DNA of 37,512 bases from an uncultured Bacteroidota bacterium (GTDB lineage: Bacteria > Bacteroidota > Rhodothermia > Rhodothermales > UBA10348), in assembly GCA_937877085.1 (NCBI GenBank), contig CALEEY010000095.1, forward strand, positions 1 through 37,512, in the 5' to 3' direction. The first letter of the stretch is position 1; every line of letters starts with the position of its first letter. The position numbers were made by a program, and so were the translations under genes. Below, piece after piece: positions 19,551-30,037 of the stretch. The notes under the pieces were generated by a model. That model did not search any database. It was not told where the DNA came from and worked only from the letters and a program-made list of their open reading frames with translations.

Positions 19551-22500
19551 ATGGCTAATCGTTGGAGTCATATTGCTTTTGCGGCCTTGGTTTGGGGCGG
19601 TTGTTCGGTCGATAAACCGGCCGAAATCCTCGATGCGGAAACGCGCATTCCAGACAAAATTAGTTTTAGTCTCCACGTCAAGCCGATTCTCTCGGACCGG
19701 TGTTATTCCTGCCACGGCCCGGACGCCGAAGGAAGAGTAACCAACCTGCGTTTCGATACCCCTGAGGGCATTCGGGCAAAGTTGACGGAGAGCCGCAGAA
19801 GCCACGCGGTAAACGGCGGAAATCTGGGCTCAAGTGAACTGTATCACCGCATTTTGTCCGACGATCCCGAATACAGAATGCCGCCGCCTGAGTCCAATTT
19901 GTCGTTGACCGTAGAAGAAAAAGCCATTCTGGTACGCTGGATTGAACAAGGTGGCGAGTACGAGTCGCATTGGTCATTTACCCCTCCCGCCGTTGCTTCT
20001 TTGCCCGCCGTTTCGAATGAATCGTGGCCCCGGGATGGCATGGACCGCTTCATCTTAGCTGATTTAAAGCGAAACAGCCTTCAACCCGCCGAACAGGCAA
20101 CGAAAGAGACCTGGATTCGAAGAGTATCGTTCGATTTAACCGGCCTACCCCCCACGCTTGCAGCGATTGATGCTTTTCTCGCAGATAAGGCTGAAGGAGC
20201 TTACGAACGGGTGGTGGACAGGCTGTTGGGATCCCCTCAATATGGAGAGCGAATGGCCGTGGACTGGCTTGATCTGGCGCGCTACGCGGACAGTCATGGG
20301 TACCAGGACGATGGCTGGCGCAATATGTGGCCGTGGCGAGATTGGGTCATTCGATCCTTCAACGCCAATATGCCCTACAATGAGTTCGTGACGGATCAGC
20401 TAGCAGGAGACCTACTGGAAAATCCTACACGCGATCAAATTCTGGCCACGGGGTTCAATCGCAACCATCTACAGAGCCAAGAGGGAGGTATTGTCCTTGA
20501 AGAGTATCGGGTCGAGTACGTCGCGGACCGTGTAAATACGTTTGGGAAGGCCTTTTTGGGGATAACCACCGAATGCGCGAGGTGCCACGACCATCGATAC
20601 GATCCGGTATCGCAAGCCGAATATTATCAGTTATTCAGTTTTTTCAACAACGTCAACGAAATAGGCAATATCCCTTACGCCGGAGAGGCCAGCCCGACCA
20701 TCATTTTGACCAGTGAGGTGGACGATCAAAAACTGGCCTCGATAAAGGGTAAAATTGCCCAACTTGAATCGGGGCTTGACCCCAATAACTCGTTGTACGA
20801 CAAGGAATATCAGGCGTGGATGACGGCCCATGCGGCTCCAGCCGTTCTGGAGCCCCAGGGCATGGTCGCCTACTATCCTATTGAGGCATTTGTTGAGAAA
20901 AAAGACCTTCTGACGCTCGAAGATCGGGTCCAACCCGATAGCGCCGGATACTTTTGGGGTGATAAGGACAACCTTCCAACCATCGTTGACGGGGCGCCCG
21001 GCGTAACGGGGCCTGACGGAAAAGCGAGTAAAGCCATGACATTGGTCGGCGATGGCTGGCTGGACATGGGCGGACAACGGCACCATTTTGATCGTACAGA
21101 CGGGTTCAGCTTAAGCCTTTGGTTTAAAATTGAGGACCCGAAGGCGTTTGGTCCTTTGATCGCTAAAACGAGTGGCTTGTTCGATGGGGACCGGGGATAT
21201 CATGCGTTTCTAAATCCCGACCATACGTTCACGGCGAGGCTCGTGCACGTGGGACCGGACAACGAAATTGCTATTCAAAGCACGGATTCTGTATCAACAG
21301 GAAGTTGGCATCACATCGTGATGGCATACGATGGCTCGAGCCGAGCCGCTGGGCTAGAATTGTATATGGACGGGGCACGGATGCCCAGGAAAGTGCTCAC
21401 GGACAACCTCAAAAAGAGTATGACCGTAACCATTGACCCGATTACGGGGGATTCCACCAATTGGGCTGGCTCCGGGGATTTAAGGCTCGGTTTTTCGGAC
21501 AACAACCAAAAGATGCTGGTCGGAGTGAGCATTGACGAATTCAAGGTCTTCAATCGATCCTTGACCCTTCCGGAAGTACACGTCTTGGCCGGCAAACCAG
21601 GGCCTTCCAACGATTTACGCTCGTTTTTCGTGACCACCCAGTCTGAAAATTACCGTTCCAATTTTCGAGCGATCAAGAAACTGCGCGACCAAGAAAACAT
21701 GATCCTGACGCACGCACCGGAAGTCATGGTTATGAAGGACTTACCCGAGCCACGGGAAACGCACGTGCTTTACCGCGGCCAGTACGATCAGCCGCTCGAT
21801 AAAGTGGAGCCTGGCACACCTAAAGCCATTCTCCCGTTTTCGGAAAGTCTTCCACGCAACCGGCTGGGATTAGCTCAGTGGCTCTTTGATGAGGCCAATC
21901 CATTGACGGCAAGAGTGGCTGTAAACCGTTTGTGGCAACAGGTTTTTGGAACAGGGATTGTGCGGACATCGGACAATTTTGGATCGCAAGGCGCCGTGCC
22001 GACTCATCCCGAATTGCTCGATTATTTAGCTGTGGAGTACCGCGCGTCGGGCTGGGACACCAAAAAGATGCTTCGACGGCTCGTTCTCTCGGCCACGTAT
22101 AGACAAAGCTCGTTCACGAGTCCTGAAGTACGCGAAAGGGACCCGGACAACAAGCTGTTGGCGCGAGGACCCAGTCGGAGGCTCACCGCCGAGATGATGC
22201 GAGACAACGCCTTAGCGACAAGTGGTTTGCTGGTTTCGTCCATCGGTGGCCCCCCCGTGAAACCGTATCAACCGGCCGGACTGTGGGAGGAGCAGGCTAC
22301 GCGTAACGGTACGAAATACGTGCAGGACCACGGAGAAAGTCTGTACCGCAGAAGTATGTATACGATCTGGAAGCGAACCACGCCGCCGCCTGCCATGATG
22401 AACTTCGATACATCCGAGCGCAATTTGTGCATCATTAAGCGTCAGAGTACGGCTACTCCGCTTCAGGCGTTGGTCTTGATGAACGATCCTCAATTTATAG

Positions 22501-22802
22501 AGGCCGCTCGGCTGTTGGCCGAGCGCATGCTGTCTGAAGGTGGCAAGCAGGATGAATCCCGCATTCGGTTTGGATTCCGAAGCTTAACGGGAATGGAGCC
22601 ATCGACCGAAAATGTGGAGACGCTTCGGCGATTATTAGACCAGGAGCGCAAGCGTTTTGCGCGGGATCCCAATGGCGCGAGGCAGCTGGCATCTGCCGGA
22701 GAGTTCCGAGCAAACGACACCTTGCCAGCCTCCGAAGTGGCGGCGTTTGCCACGGTTGCTACAACCCTTTTAAATTTCGATGCCACGCAGGTTGTGAGGT
22801 AA
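19551..22802 (+). CDS. PSCyt1 - DUF1549 - LamG-like - DUF1553 protein
   Basis: 1083 aa; [14 protein letters not shown] (c-type heme motif), [20 protein letters not shown] and [11 protein letters not shown] (DUF1549), [11 protein letters not shown]...[14 protein letters not shown]...ELYMDG (LamG-like), [22 protein letters not shown] (DUF1553). Confidence 0.93.
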   Translation: MANRWSHIAFAALVWGGCSVDKPAEILDAETRIPDKISFSLHVKPILSDRCYSCHGPDAEGRVTNLRFDTPEGIRAKLTESRRSHAVNGGNLGSSELYHRILSDDPEYRMPPPESNLSLTVEEKAILVRWIEQGGEYESHWSFTPPAVASLPAVSNESWPRDGMDRFILADLKRNSLQPAEQATKETWIRRVSFDLTGLPPTLAAIDAFLADKAEGAYERVVDRLLGSPQYGERMAVDWLDLARYADSHGYQDDGWRNMWPWRDWVIRSFNANMPYNEFVTDQLAGDLLENPTRDQILATGFNRNHLQSQEGGIVLEEYRVEYVADRVNTFGKAFLGITTECARCHDHRYDPVSQAEYYQLFSFFNNVNEIGNIPYAGEASPTIILTSEVDDQKLASIKGKIAQLESGLDPNNSLYDKEYQAWMTAHAAPAVLEPQGMVAYYPIEAFVEKKDLLTLEDRVQPDSAGYFWGDKDNLPTIVDGAPGVTGPDGKASKAMTLVGDGWLDMGGQRHHFDRTDGFSLSLWFKIEDPKAFGPLIAKTSGLFDGDRGYHAFLNPDHTFTARLVHVGPDNEIAIQSTDSVSTGSWHHIVMAYDGSSRAAGLELYMDGARMPRKVLTDNLKKSMTVTIDPITGDSTNWAGSGDLRLGFSDNNQKMLVGVSIDEFKVFNRSLTLPEVHVLAGKPGPSNDLRSFFVTTQSENYRSNFRAIKKLRDQENMILTHAPEVMVMKDLPEPRETHVLYRGQYDQPLDKVEPGTPKAILPFSESLPRNRLGLAQWLFDEANPLTARVAVNRLWQQVFGTGIVRTSDNFGSQGAVPTHPELLDYLAVEYRASGWDTKKMLRRLVLSATYRQSSFTSPEVRERDPDNKLLARGPSRRLTAEMMRDNALATSGLLVSSIGGPPVKPYQPAGLWEEQATRNGTKYVQDHGESLYRRSMYTIWKRTTPPPAMMNFDTSERNLCIIKRQSTATPLQALVLMNDPQFIEAARLLAERMLSEGGKQDESRIRFGFRSLTGMEPSTENVETLRRLLDQERKRFARDPNGARQLASAGEFRANDTLPASEVAAFATVATTLLNFDATQVVR

Positions 22803-22805
22803 AAC

Positions 22806-24290
22806 ATGAGCGATTTTGACGACATCAAATATCACTGCTCCAGAAGACATTTTTTGTCTCGAGCAAGTTTAGGCATCGGAACGGCTGCATTGGCCTCTAT
22901 TTTGGGCCCCGGCATGGCCATGGACGCGTTCGGCGCGGTTCCAGGCGTTGGTTCACCCGGAATAATGGGTGGTTTGAGCGGCGGACCCATGGGCCCTCAT
23001 TTTCTACCCAAGGCTAAACGGGTTATCTACCTCTTTCAGAGCGGCGGACCTTCGCATTTGGAGCTTTTAGATTATAAGCCCACCCTCCAAGAACTAAACG
23101 GTCAAGAATTGCCCGCTTCCGTCCGCGGCGGACAGCGACTAACGGGCATGTCCGCCAATCAAAAGTCGCTCCCTATGGCCGGCTCGCAGTTCAAGTTTAG
23201 CCAACACGGGAAAGGGGGAGCCTGGTTTTCGGACCTTATTCCGCACACGGCCAGCATTGCCGACGATATTTGCGTGATTCGCTCCATCCATACGGAGGCC
23301 ATCAATCACGATCCAGCCATCACTTTCTTTCAAACCGGCTCCCAGCAGACCGGAAGGCCTTCTTTTGGGTCCTGGATGAGCTATGGCCTTGGTTCGATGA
23401 ACGACAATCTGCCCACGTTTACCGTTTTGCTTTCCCGCAGCCGCGACGGCGATCAACCTCTGTATTCTCGGCTTTGGGGCAACGGCTTCCTCCCTTCCCT
23501 GCACCAGGGAGTTCAGTTTAGAAGCGGCGCCGACCCGGTTCTGTATTTGAAGGATCCGGACGGCATGTCTAGAGAGAGCCGCCGATCCATGCTTAATACG
23601 TTAAAGGAGTTGCACCAGGAAGAGCACAATCGGGTGATGGACCCCGAAATTGACTCGCGCATAGCCCAATATGAAATGGCCTATCGGATGCAAACGTCGG
23701 TGCCGGGCGCTATGGACCTATCGGACGAGCCCGATGAGGTGTTTGAACTATACGGCGAGGAGGCCCGGACCCCCGGCACGTATGCGGCTAACTGCTTGTT
23801 GGCCAGGCGGTTAGCGGAACGAGACGTTCGGTTCATCCAGCTGTACCACCAGGGGTGGGATCAACACGGAAATCTTCCTAACGACATCTCCATCATGGCT
23901 AAGGATACCGATAAACCCTCAGCTGCGTTGATCAAAGACCTGAAACGACGAGGTCTTTTGGATGACACCTTGGTCATTTGGGGCGGCGAATTTGGCCGAA
24001 CCAGCTATTCCCAGGGCAAGTTGTCGGCAACGAACTACGGTCGGGACCATCATCCGCGGTGTTTCTCGATCTGGGTGGCCGGCGGAGGAATTAAAGCCGG
24101 ATCGGTCTACGGCGAAACGGACGATTTTGGATACAACGTAGTCCGAAACCCGGTGCATGTGCACGATTTTCAAGCCACGCTTTTACACTTGTTAGGATTT
24201 GATCACGAACGCTTGAACTTCTTGAGTCAAGGTCGTCGATACCGGCTTACAGACGTGCACGGTAAAGTGGTCCAATCGCTGATTGCCTAA
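22806..24290 (+). CDS. DUF1501 protein with Tat-like signal
   Basis: 494 aa; SRRHFLSRASLGIGTAALASILG, VIYLFQSGGPSHLELLDYKP, VIWGGEFGRTSYSQG, YGRDHHPRCFSIWVAGGGIK. Confidence 0.93.
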   Translation: MSDFDDIKYHCSRRHFLSRASLGIGTAALASILGPGMAMDAFGAVPGVGSPGIMGGLSGGPMGPHFLPKAKRVIYLFQSGGPSHLELLDYKPTLQELNGQELPASVRGGQRLTGMSANQKSLPMAGSQFKFSQHGKGGAWFSDLIPHTASIADDICVIRSIHTEAINHDPAITFFQTGSQQTGRPSFGSWMSYGLGSMNDNLPTFTVLLSRSRDGDQPLYSRLWGNGFLPSLHQGVQFRSGADPVLYLKDPDGMSRESRRSMLNTLKELHQEEHNRVMDPEIDSRIAQYEMAYRMQTSVPGAMDLSDEPDEVFELYGEEARTPGTYAANCLLARRLAERDVRFIQLYHQGWDQHGNLPNDISIMAKDTDKPSAALIKDLKRRGLLDDTLVIWGGEFGRTSYSQGKLSATNYGRDHHPRCFSIWVAGGGIKAGSVYGETDDFGYNVVRNPVHVHDFQATLLHLLGFDHERLNFLSQGRRYRLTDVHGKVVQSLIA

Positions 24291-24300
24291 GGTCGAATCG

Positions 24301-26412
24301 TTACTTATTCGATGCTGTTGAATACTTGGCTTTGGTCACTTTCAAAAACACCGGATCGCCCAGAATCGTGAGCCTATCCCCCTCTGTCAGAAGGGTATCG
24401 CCGGTCGGAATGATGTTTTGGTCTCCTCTACGAATAACAGCAATCAAATTCCCTGAAGGCAATTTCATTTCCTTCAAGGTTTTTCCGAGTAGCTCCGATG
24501 TACCTGAATGGGCCCGAATGGTTAGGTACAAGAAGTGCTCCTCTTTGAGCAACACTTCTTTAAGTTCTGCTTCATCCGAAGCCGAATCCCACTCCAAACG
24601 AAATTCAGGACTATCGACACGACGCGCAATTTGAGCGAGTATGCGTAGATGTTGACCGGGGTCTTCCTTGGGGCTGATTAAAAAGAAGATCGCATGTACC
24701 GTCGATTCCGGCGTATCTGGACTCAGTTCTAAGTCAGGAGCGAGCAAACGAACGCCCGATTTAGCCCGCACAATGACCATTTCAGGATTTAGGAGCCCTT
24801 CGAGGCTCAAATGGGGTAGGGCGACGCCTTTGGTGACGGGTGTAGCACCTACCCGCGTTCCTTCTAAAAACTTGCGAGCAATGTTATGAGAGGTCAACGG
24901 GATCCGGTGGGACAAGCGAGAGGATGCTTGTTCAACAACATCTTCAAACGTCGTCGAGAGATCTAGGTCCATGACGAAGCTGCGCGCGATAATTTCGTCG
25001 AAGGGATCGTCCGTCCGAAGGCCTTTTTCCTTTAAGATGGTGCGTAATTCGCGGTCCAAGTCGGTGCTACTGCTTCTTCCAAGGCGCTCGAATATGTTAA
25101 AAATGGCCCCACTGCGCTCAATTCTGCTGGAAGCATAGTACCGGTACCATAGCGCGCCGAACCACAACATGCCGACGGTAAACGCTACAGATAAATACCC
25201 CATTTGGAATATCAACCAGAGCGAAGCGATAATCCCAACAATCTGAAGCCACGGATAGAATGGGCTTTTGAATCCCGGATCGTATGAATCCAAACGGGCT
25301 TCTCGCATCACGATAACGGCTATCGTGCTCATCGTAAACATAAGCAACTGGAAGGACGAGGCCAGTTTTGCAATCTTTAAAGGGTTGAGAACCGTCACAA
25401 ACAACACGACGATGGCTGTTGTAACCAAGACGGAAACCCAGGGAGCCGATGTTTTTTTGGTGAGTCGACTCATAAAGTCGGGCAGCAACCGATCCCGGCT
25501 CATGGCCATTGGGTACCGAGAGGCGCTTAGAATACCTGAATTGCCAACGGACAAAAACGCCAGCACGGCGGCAATGGTCATCAATATTTTTCCCCAATTG
25601 CCTACTAAGAGGTCTGCCGTAGTCGCGACAGGGGTTAAATCGCCCCCATTCAAACTGAGAGCTTCTACCCCCACGACCCCAACCATGACGGTCGTTCCAA
25701 TCATATACACGACAATAGCCGTGATGTAAGCCAGAAACATCCCTAGGGGGAGATTGCGTTCCGGATTTTTTACTTCGCCAGCTACGCTGGCCACTTTAGT
25801 GAGACCCATGTAGCTGACAATGACCAAACCAGCGGTAGAAATCAACGAGCCTGAAGGCGTAGCGAGCAATTCACTAAAATGGCTGGCCTCGATATTAAAT
25901 AGGCCTAAACCGCTAAACCAAGCAAGAAGTAGCAAGAGCCCTATTACTAAAACACCTTGCGCCGTTCCGGTCTTTTTGGCCCCCAACAAGTTAATGACGC
26001 CAAAAATTACGGCTAAACCAACCGCAACCGTTTTTATCTGCAGATTGGGGAAAAATAATCCCAGATAGGCCCCCACACCAATGAGCGCAAAGGAGGTTTT
26101 CAGAATGAGCGAAAACCAGGTCCCAAACCCCGACATCGTTCCCCAAAGCGGGCCCATCGATCGATCTAGAAAAAAGTAGACTCCACCCGAGCGTGGCATG
26201 GCCGTAGCTAACTCAGCCTTGGCAAACAGCCCGGGAAGTAGGAAGAGCGCAGCAATCAGATAAGCAAATGGCAGGGCTGAGCCCACGCTTGCGGCCGCGA
26301 TTCCAGGGAGCAAGAAGAAACCACCTGCGAGTGTAGAGCCTGTTGCCAATGCGTACACATCAAACAGGCCCAGTTCTTTTTTCAGTTTTGACGAATCGGG
26401 GGTTTTCGCCAT
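24301..26412 (-). CDS. APC family amino acid permease fused to PTS EIIA-like and RCK_C/TrkA_C-like domains
   Basis: 703 aa; YALATGSTLAGGFFLLPGIAAASVGSALPFAYLIAALFLLPG (APC TM region); C-terminal KGVALPHLSLEGL (EIIA-2-like His site); LGKTLKEMKLPSGNLIAVIRRGDQNIIPTGDTLLTEGDRLTILG (RCK_C). Confidence 0.87.
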   Translation of the reverse strand: MAKTPDSSKLKKELGLFDVYALATGSTLAGGFFLLPGIAAASVGSALPFAYLIAALFLLPGLFAKAELATAMPRSGGVYFFLDRSMGPLWGTMSGFGTWFSLILKTSFALIGVGAYLGLFFPNLQIKTVAVGLAVIFGVINLLGAKKTGTAQGVLVIGLLLLLAWFSGLGLFNIEASHFSELLATPSGSLISTAGLVIVSYMGLTKVASVAGEVKNPERNLPLGMFLAYITAIVVYMIGTTVMVGVVGVEALSLNGGDLTPVATTADLLVGNWGKILMTIAAVLAFLSVGNSGILSASRYPMAMSRDRLLPDFMSRLTKKTSAPWVSVLVTTAIVVLFVTVLNPLKIAKLASSFQLLMFTMSTIAVIVMREARLDSYDPGFKSPFYPWLQIVGIIASLWLIFQMGYLSVAFTVGMLWFGALWYRYYASSRIERSGAIFNIFERLGRSSSTDLDRELRTILKEKGLRTDDPFDEIIARSFVMDLDLSTTFEDVVEQASSRLSHRIPLTSHNIARKFLEGTRVGATPVTKGVALPHLSLEGLLNPEMVIVRAKSGVRLLAPDLELSPDTPESTVHAIFFLISPKEDPGQHLRILAQIARRVDSPEFRLEWDSASDEAELKEVLLKEEHFLYLTIRAHSGTSELLGKTLKEMKLPSGNLIAVIRRGDQNIIPTGDTLLTEGDRLTILGDPVFLKVTKAKYSTASNK

Positions 26413-26520
26413 GTGCTTCTCAGTTGAATGAACGGTGGTCTTCCGCCTTTATAATACGGGTTTTTGGCGGTGTAGACGATCTGATGAAGAATAATTAAAA
26501 CAAGAAGGCCCTTTTTTTGT

Positions 26521-26677
26521 GGCAACCGTTGTGGTGGTCGCAGGGCGTGCTTCTTTGGACTGGAAGAAATCAACGGGAAAGGATATAAAACTTCTGACCT
26601 TTTATTTGGATGTTGATTTCTTCAACGTCCTCACAACCACGCCCTGCGACCTCACGCCCAACGAGACTACGGTTGCC
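26521..26677. repeat. Hairpin element copy 1: imperfect long inverted repeat with asymmetric core
   Basis: Complementary blocks: 26521-26529/26669-26677 (GGCAACCGT), 26536-26549/26638-26651 (GGTCGCAGGGCGTG), 26557-26560/26627-26630 (GGAC), 26563-26574/26612-26623 (GAAGAAATCAAC). 37-nt loop. Confidence 0.9.
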
Positions 26678-26881
26678 AATTCCAAATGGCACCTTGGATT
26701 TGTTTGTAGCGTTCTCAAAAGCATGCCCCGCTCCCAAAACAAGCTGACTCATTTGGACCTCATTCCTCCCAGAATCGGAGCTTGTATCAGAATCCTTCTC
26801 CTCCTACATTCGAAGTGATTTTCGGTCCCTTCGAGATCGGCCAATGGAACAGGAGCACAGGGAAAAGACAGTGAGAAGAGA

Positions 26882-27898
26882 ATGAGACAAGCCGTCATGA
26901 CAGCCCCCGGGGTGATCAAGCATAACGAAGTACCGGAGCCAGTCCCCGGACCCGGCGAAGTACTGCTCCGCATCCACAGAATCGGTGTTTGTGGGAGCGA
27001 TGTCCATGTCAATCATGGCAAACATCCATTCACACCGTATCCAGTGATTCAGGGCCACGAGTTTTGTGCCACCATTGAGTCGCTTGGTCAAGGAGTTGAC
27101 GGTTTTGCAATCGGGTCCAAGGCTACCGCACTGCCTCAGATTGTGTGTGGAGCATGCGATCGATGTTTAGAAGGCCATTTCCATATCTGCGATAGCCTAA
27201 AAGTCCGTGGATTTCAAGCTCCGGGCGTCGCTCAAGACTTATTTGTGACCGAAGCCGACAAGCTCATTGCCTTACCTGAGTCCTTCTCGTTTGAACAAGG
27301 CGCCTTTGTCGAACCCGCAGCCGTGGCCATTCGGGCTACACGAAGAGCTGGAAATCTTGACCAGTTGAATGTTGCCGTTCTGGGAGCTGGACCTATCGGC
27401 AACCTGACTGCCCAGATGTGTCGCGCCCGCGGCGCTAAGGTTCTCATAACCGACATGAGCGAATATCGGCTTGACGTAGCCAGCCAATGTGGAATTGACG
27501 CGACATCCAATCCTCAAAGCGAATCCTTACATGCGGCCTCTCTTCGAGTATTTGGCCGACGCGGAATTGATGTCGTCTTTGACTGCGCCGGAGTCCAGGA
27601 AACGATTAGCGCGGCCATCGACACGGTAAATAAAGGAGGTACCGTCGTGGTCGTTGCCGTGTACGGCGAAAAGCCGCGAGTGGACCTCGCTGTGGTGGGG
27701 GATCGTGAGCTTAGCATCGTAGGGACGTTGATGTACCAACATGCTGACTACGAAGAGGCCGTTTTGCGCATTGAATCAGGAGATATCAACACCATCCCAT
27801 TAGAGACCAAACATTTTCCATTTGCTGAGTTTTCTGCTGCGTATGATTTCATTGACCGAGAGGGACCTCGAAGCATGAAGGTGTTTATTGACCTCTAA
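26882..27898 (+). CDS. zinc-dependent MDR alcohol/polyol dehydrogenase
   Basis: 338 aa; GVCGSDVHVNHGKHP, IQGHEFCA, CGACDRCLEGHFHIC (structural Zn), VLGAGPIGNLTAQ (Rossmann). Confidence 0.92.
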   Translation: MRQAVMTAPGVIKHNEVPEPVPGPGEVLLRIHRIGVCGSDVHVNHGKHPFTPYPVIQGHEFCATIESLGQGVDGFAIGSKATALPQIVCGACDRCLEGHFHICDSLKVRGFQAPGVAQDLFVTEADKLIALPESFSFEQGAFVEPAAVAIRATRRAGNLDQLNVAVLGAGPIGNLTAQMCRARGAKVLITDMSEYRLDVASQCGIDATSNPQSESLHAASLRVFGRRGIDVVFDCAGVQETISAAIDTVNKGGTVVVVAVYGEKPRVDLAVVGDRELSIVGTLMYQHADYEEAVLRIESGDINTIPLETKHFPFAEFSAAYDFIDREGPRSMKVFIDL

Positions 27899-28781
27899 AC
27901 ACGTCACGGTGGCCTTAAACGCTCCAAAAATCGTCGGAATCGGCGAACTTCTGTGGGATGAATATCCCGAGGGGCGGCAAATGGGCGGCGCCCCTGCCAA
28001 TTTCGCCTATCACTGCCAAGTGCTTGGTGCACAGTCTTTTATAGTCAGCGCTGTGGGGCAGGACGAGGCGGGGCGAGATTTGTTTGAGGCTCTTGCGGCG
28101 CAGAACCTGGATACTTCACACGTCGATACCCGCCCAGGCTATCCAACAGGGTCGGTTTCTGTTCACTTGGACCCCGACGGTATCCCGGCCTACACCATCC
28201 ATGAACCCGTGGCTTGGGATTTCCTTCAGTCAACTCCCCAGTTGCAACGTCTTGCCTCGCAAGCTGATGCCGTTTGTTTTGGCACACTCGCCCAGCGATC
28301 ACCGATTTCTCGCACCACGATTCAGTCTTTTCTCCGAGCAACCGGGCCCAGTTGTATTCGGGTTTTTGATATAAACCTGCGTCAGGAGTTCTATGACCGC
28401 TCCGTCATAATAGAAGGCTTGTCCCTCGCGACGGTTTTGAAGCTAAATGAGGACGAGCTCGTGATTCTGGCCCACCTTTTAGGACTGGACGGCACTACGC
28501 ACGACCTCCTGGGCCAACTGGCCACCCAGTTTGCACTAAACACCGTTGCGCTCACCATGGCCGAACGAGGATGCATCGTTCGCACGCAAGACGCGGTTGT
28601 GCATCTTGAAGGGGTAAGGCGCGGCCCTGTAATAGACACGGTTGGAGCTGGCGACTGTTGGACAGCCGTTCTTATCATGGGAATGCTAAATAAAGACCCA
28701 ATAGACGAGGTCGCAGCACGAGCCAACTGGCAAGCGGCGTACGTTTGTACTCAACCGGGTGCCATGCCTGAAATGCCGTAA
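27888..28781 (+). CDS. PfkB family sugar kinase (fructokinase-like)
   Basis: 297 aa; GIGELLWDEYPEGRQMGGAPANFAYH, INLRQEFY, DTVGAGDCWTAVLIMGML (PfkB signature). TTG start overlapping the upstream stop is tentative. Confidence 0.9.
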   Translation: MTSKHVTVALNAPKIVGIGELLWDEYPEGRQMGGAPANFAYHCQVLGAQSFIVSAVGQDEAGRDLFEALAAQNLDTSHVDTRPGYPTGSVSVHLDPDGIPAYTIHEPVAWDFLQSTPQLQRLASQADAVCFGTLAQRSPISRTTIQSFLRATGPSCIRVFDINLRQEFYDRSVIIEGLSLATVLKLNEDELVILAHLLGLDGTTHDLLGQLATQFALNTVALTMAERGCIVRTQDAVVHLEGVRRGPVIDTVGAGDCWTAVLIMGMLNKDPIDEVAARANWQAAYVCTQPGAMPEMP

Positions 28782-28828
28782 CTTCAACCGGCGCAATCAA
28801 ATATCGGAAAAGAACCATCGCACAGACT

Positions 28829-29998
28829 ATGATCAAAAATTTTGGATTTCATGTCCCCACCGAAGTACAATTTGGTGTGGGAAAGATCGCGGGTGTCGGG
28901 GAGGCGGTTGCTCGATTCGGAAATCGCTGCCTCTTGGTCACAGGCCCGAAGTCTGGCTCGGTGCGCCACTATCTACCTCGGCTAATTTCCCTACTCGAAA
29001 GCGCTGGTATTTCGGTCGCTCATTTTGACGGAGTCATTCCAAATCCGACCACGGACACCATTCATGCGGGTGCGCTAATGGCCGCGAAGCACCGGGCTGA
29101 TGTTGTGCTCGGTGTGGGCGGTGGCTCAAGCATGGATGCAGCAAAAGCCATCGCCGTTGAAGCGACGCACGAAGGCAGCTGCTGGGACTATCTTTTTTAT
29201 AAAGATGCGAAGCCCACCGAAAAAACACTGCCCGTCGTGGCCGTTTCCACAACCTCGGGGACCGGCGCTCAGGTCACCCAAGTATCGGTCGTTACGCATA
29301 CGGCGACGCGGGATAAGTCGGCTTTGTACAATTCGCTCATCTTCCCGCGTGTGGCCATTGTCGATCCCGAGCTCATGCTCAGCGTTCCAAAATATGTGAC
29401 GGCGTGCACAGGTTTCGATACGTTTACTCATGCTTTTGAAAGTGCCATACACGTCAATACCTCGCCGTATGTGGAGTTGATGGCTTGGGAAGCCATTTCG
29501 CTCGTTTTCTCCAATTTACCTGCCGCTCTGCAGGATGGATCGAACATGGAAGCCCGTACGGCGCTAGCGTACGCGGACACGCTGGCCGGGATGTGTATTG
29601 CGAATGCTGGAGTCACCTTGCCACACGGAATCGGCATGGCGATTGGCGGAATGTATCCACACATTGCACACGGTGAAGCCCTTGCGCTCAATTATCCAGC
29701 TTTCATGCGCTTCACGTACGCCTCAGCTGTAAAGCCCTTTGCGAAACTAGGCCGGATGCTAAATCCAAAACTAAAGGATGTGGATGACGAGACTGCGGCG
29801 AAAAAGTCGTGCGACGAACTGGACCTCTTCCTTAAGCAGATTGGACTTTGGAAGGGCCTGGAAGAGATGCAGGTCCCCGAAGAAGAGCTTGAGCTCTTAG
29901 CTAAGCAATGCCGAGTGCTTCCTGACTATATGAACAACCCACGCGTCGCCTCAGAAGCGGATATGCTTCATCTGATGCAGCAGTGCTTTAGACGTTAA
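28829..29998 (+). CDS. iron-containing (group III) alcohol dehydrogenase
   Basis: 389 aa; VQFGVGKI, VVLGVGGGSSMDAAKAIAV, STTSGTGAQVT, DTFTHAFES, LPHGIGMAIG. Confidence 0.93.
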   Translation: MIKNFGFHVPTEVQFGVGKIAGVGEAVARFGNRCLLVTGPKSGSVRHYLPRLISLLESAGISVAHFDGVIPNPTTDTIHAGALMAAKHRADVVLGVGGGSSMDAAKAIAVEATHEGSCWDYLFYKDAKPTEKTLPVVAVSTTSGTGAQVTQVSVVTHTATRDKSALYNSLIFPRVAIVDPELMLSVPKYVTACTGFDTFTHAFESAIHVNTSPYVELMAWEAISLVFSNLPAALQDGSNMEARTALAYADTLAGMCIANAGVTLPHGIGMAIGGMYPHIAHGEALALNYPAFMRFTYASAVKPFAKLGRMLNPKLKDVDDETAAKKSCDELDLFLKQIGLWKGLEEMQVPEEELELLAKQCRVLPDYMNNPRVASEADMLHLMQQCFRR

Positions 29999-30037
29999 CC
30001 TTTTCATTTCACCAGATTCATTCCATAGGAAAGCGGT

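Noticed and set aside
25838-25848. Third copy of the hairpin core (GAAATCAACG inside the permease gene)
   Set aside because: Only a short match within coding sequence, with no complementary arm nearby; chance.
26521-26677. Long hairpin as a retron msr/msd
   Set aside because: No reverse transcriptase gene is in the window.
26519-26818. 99-aa plus-strand ORF and its antisense 60-aa ORF
   Set aside because: They are produced by the inverted repeat itself, with no domain or good start context.
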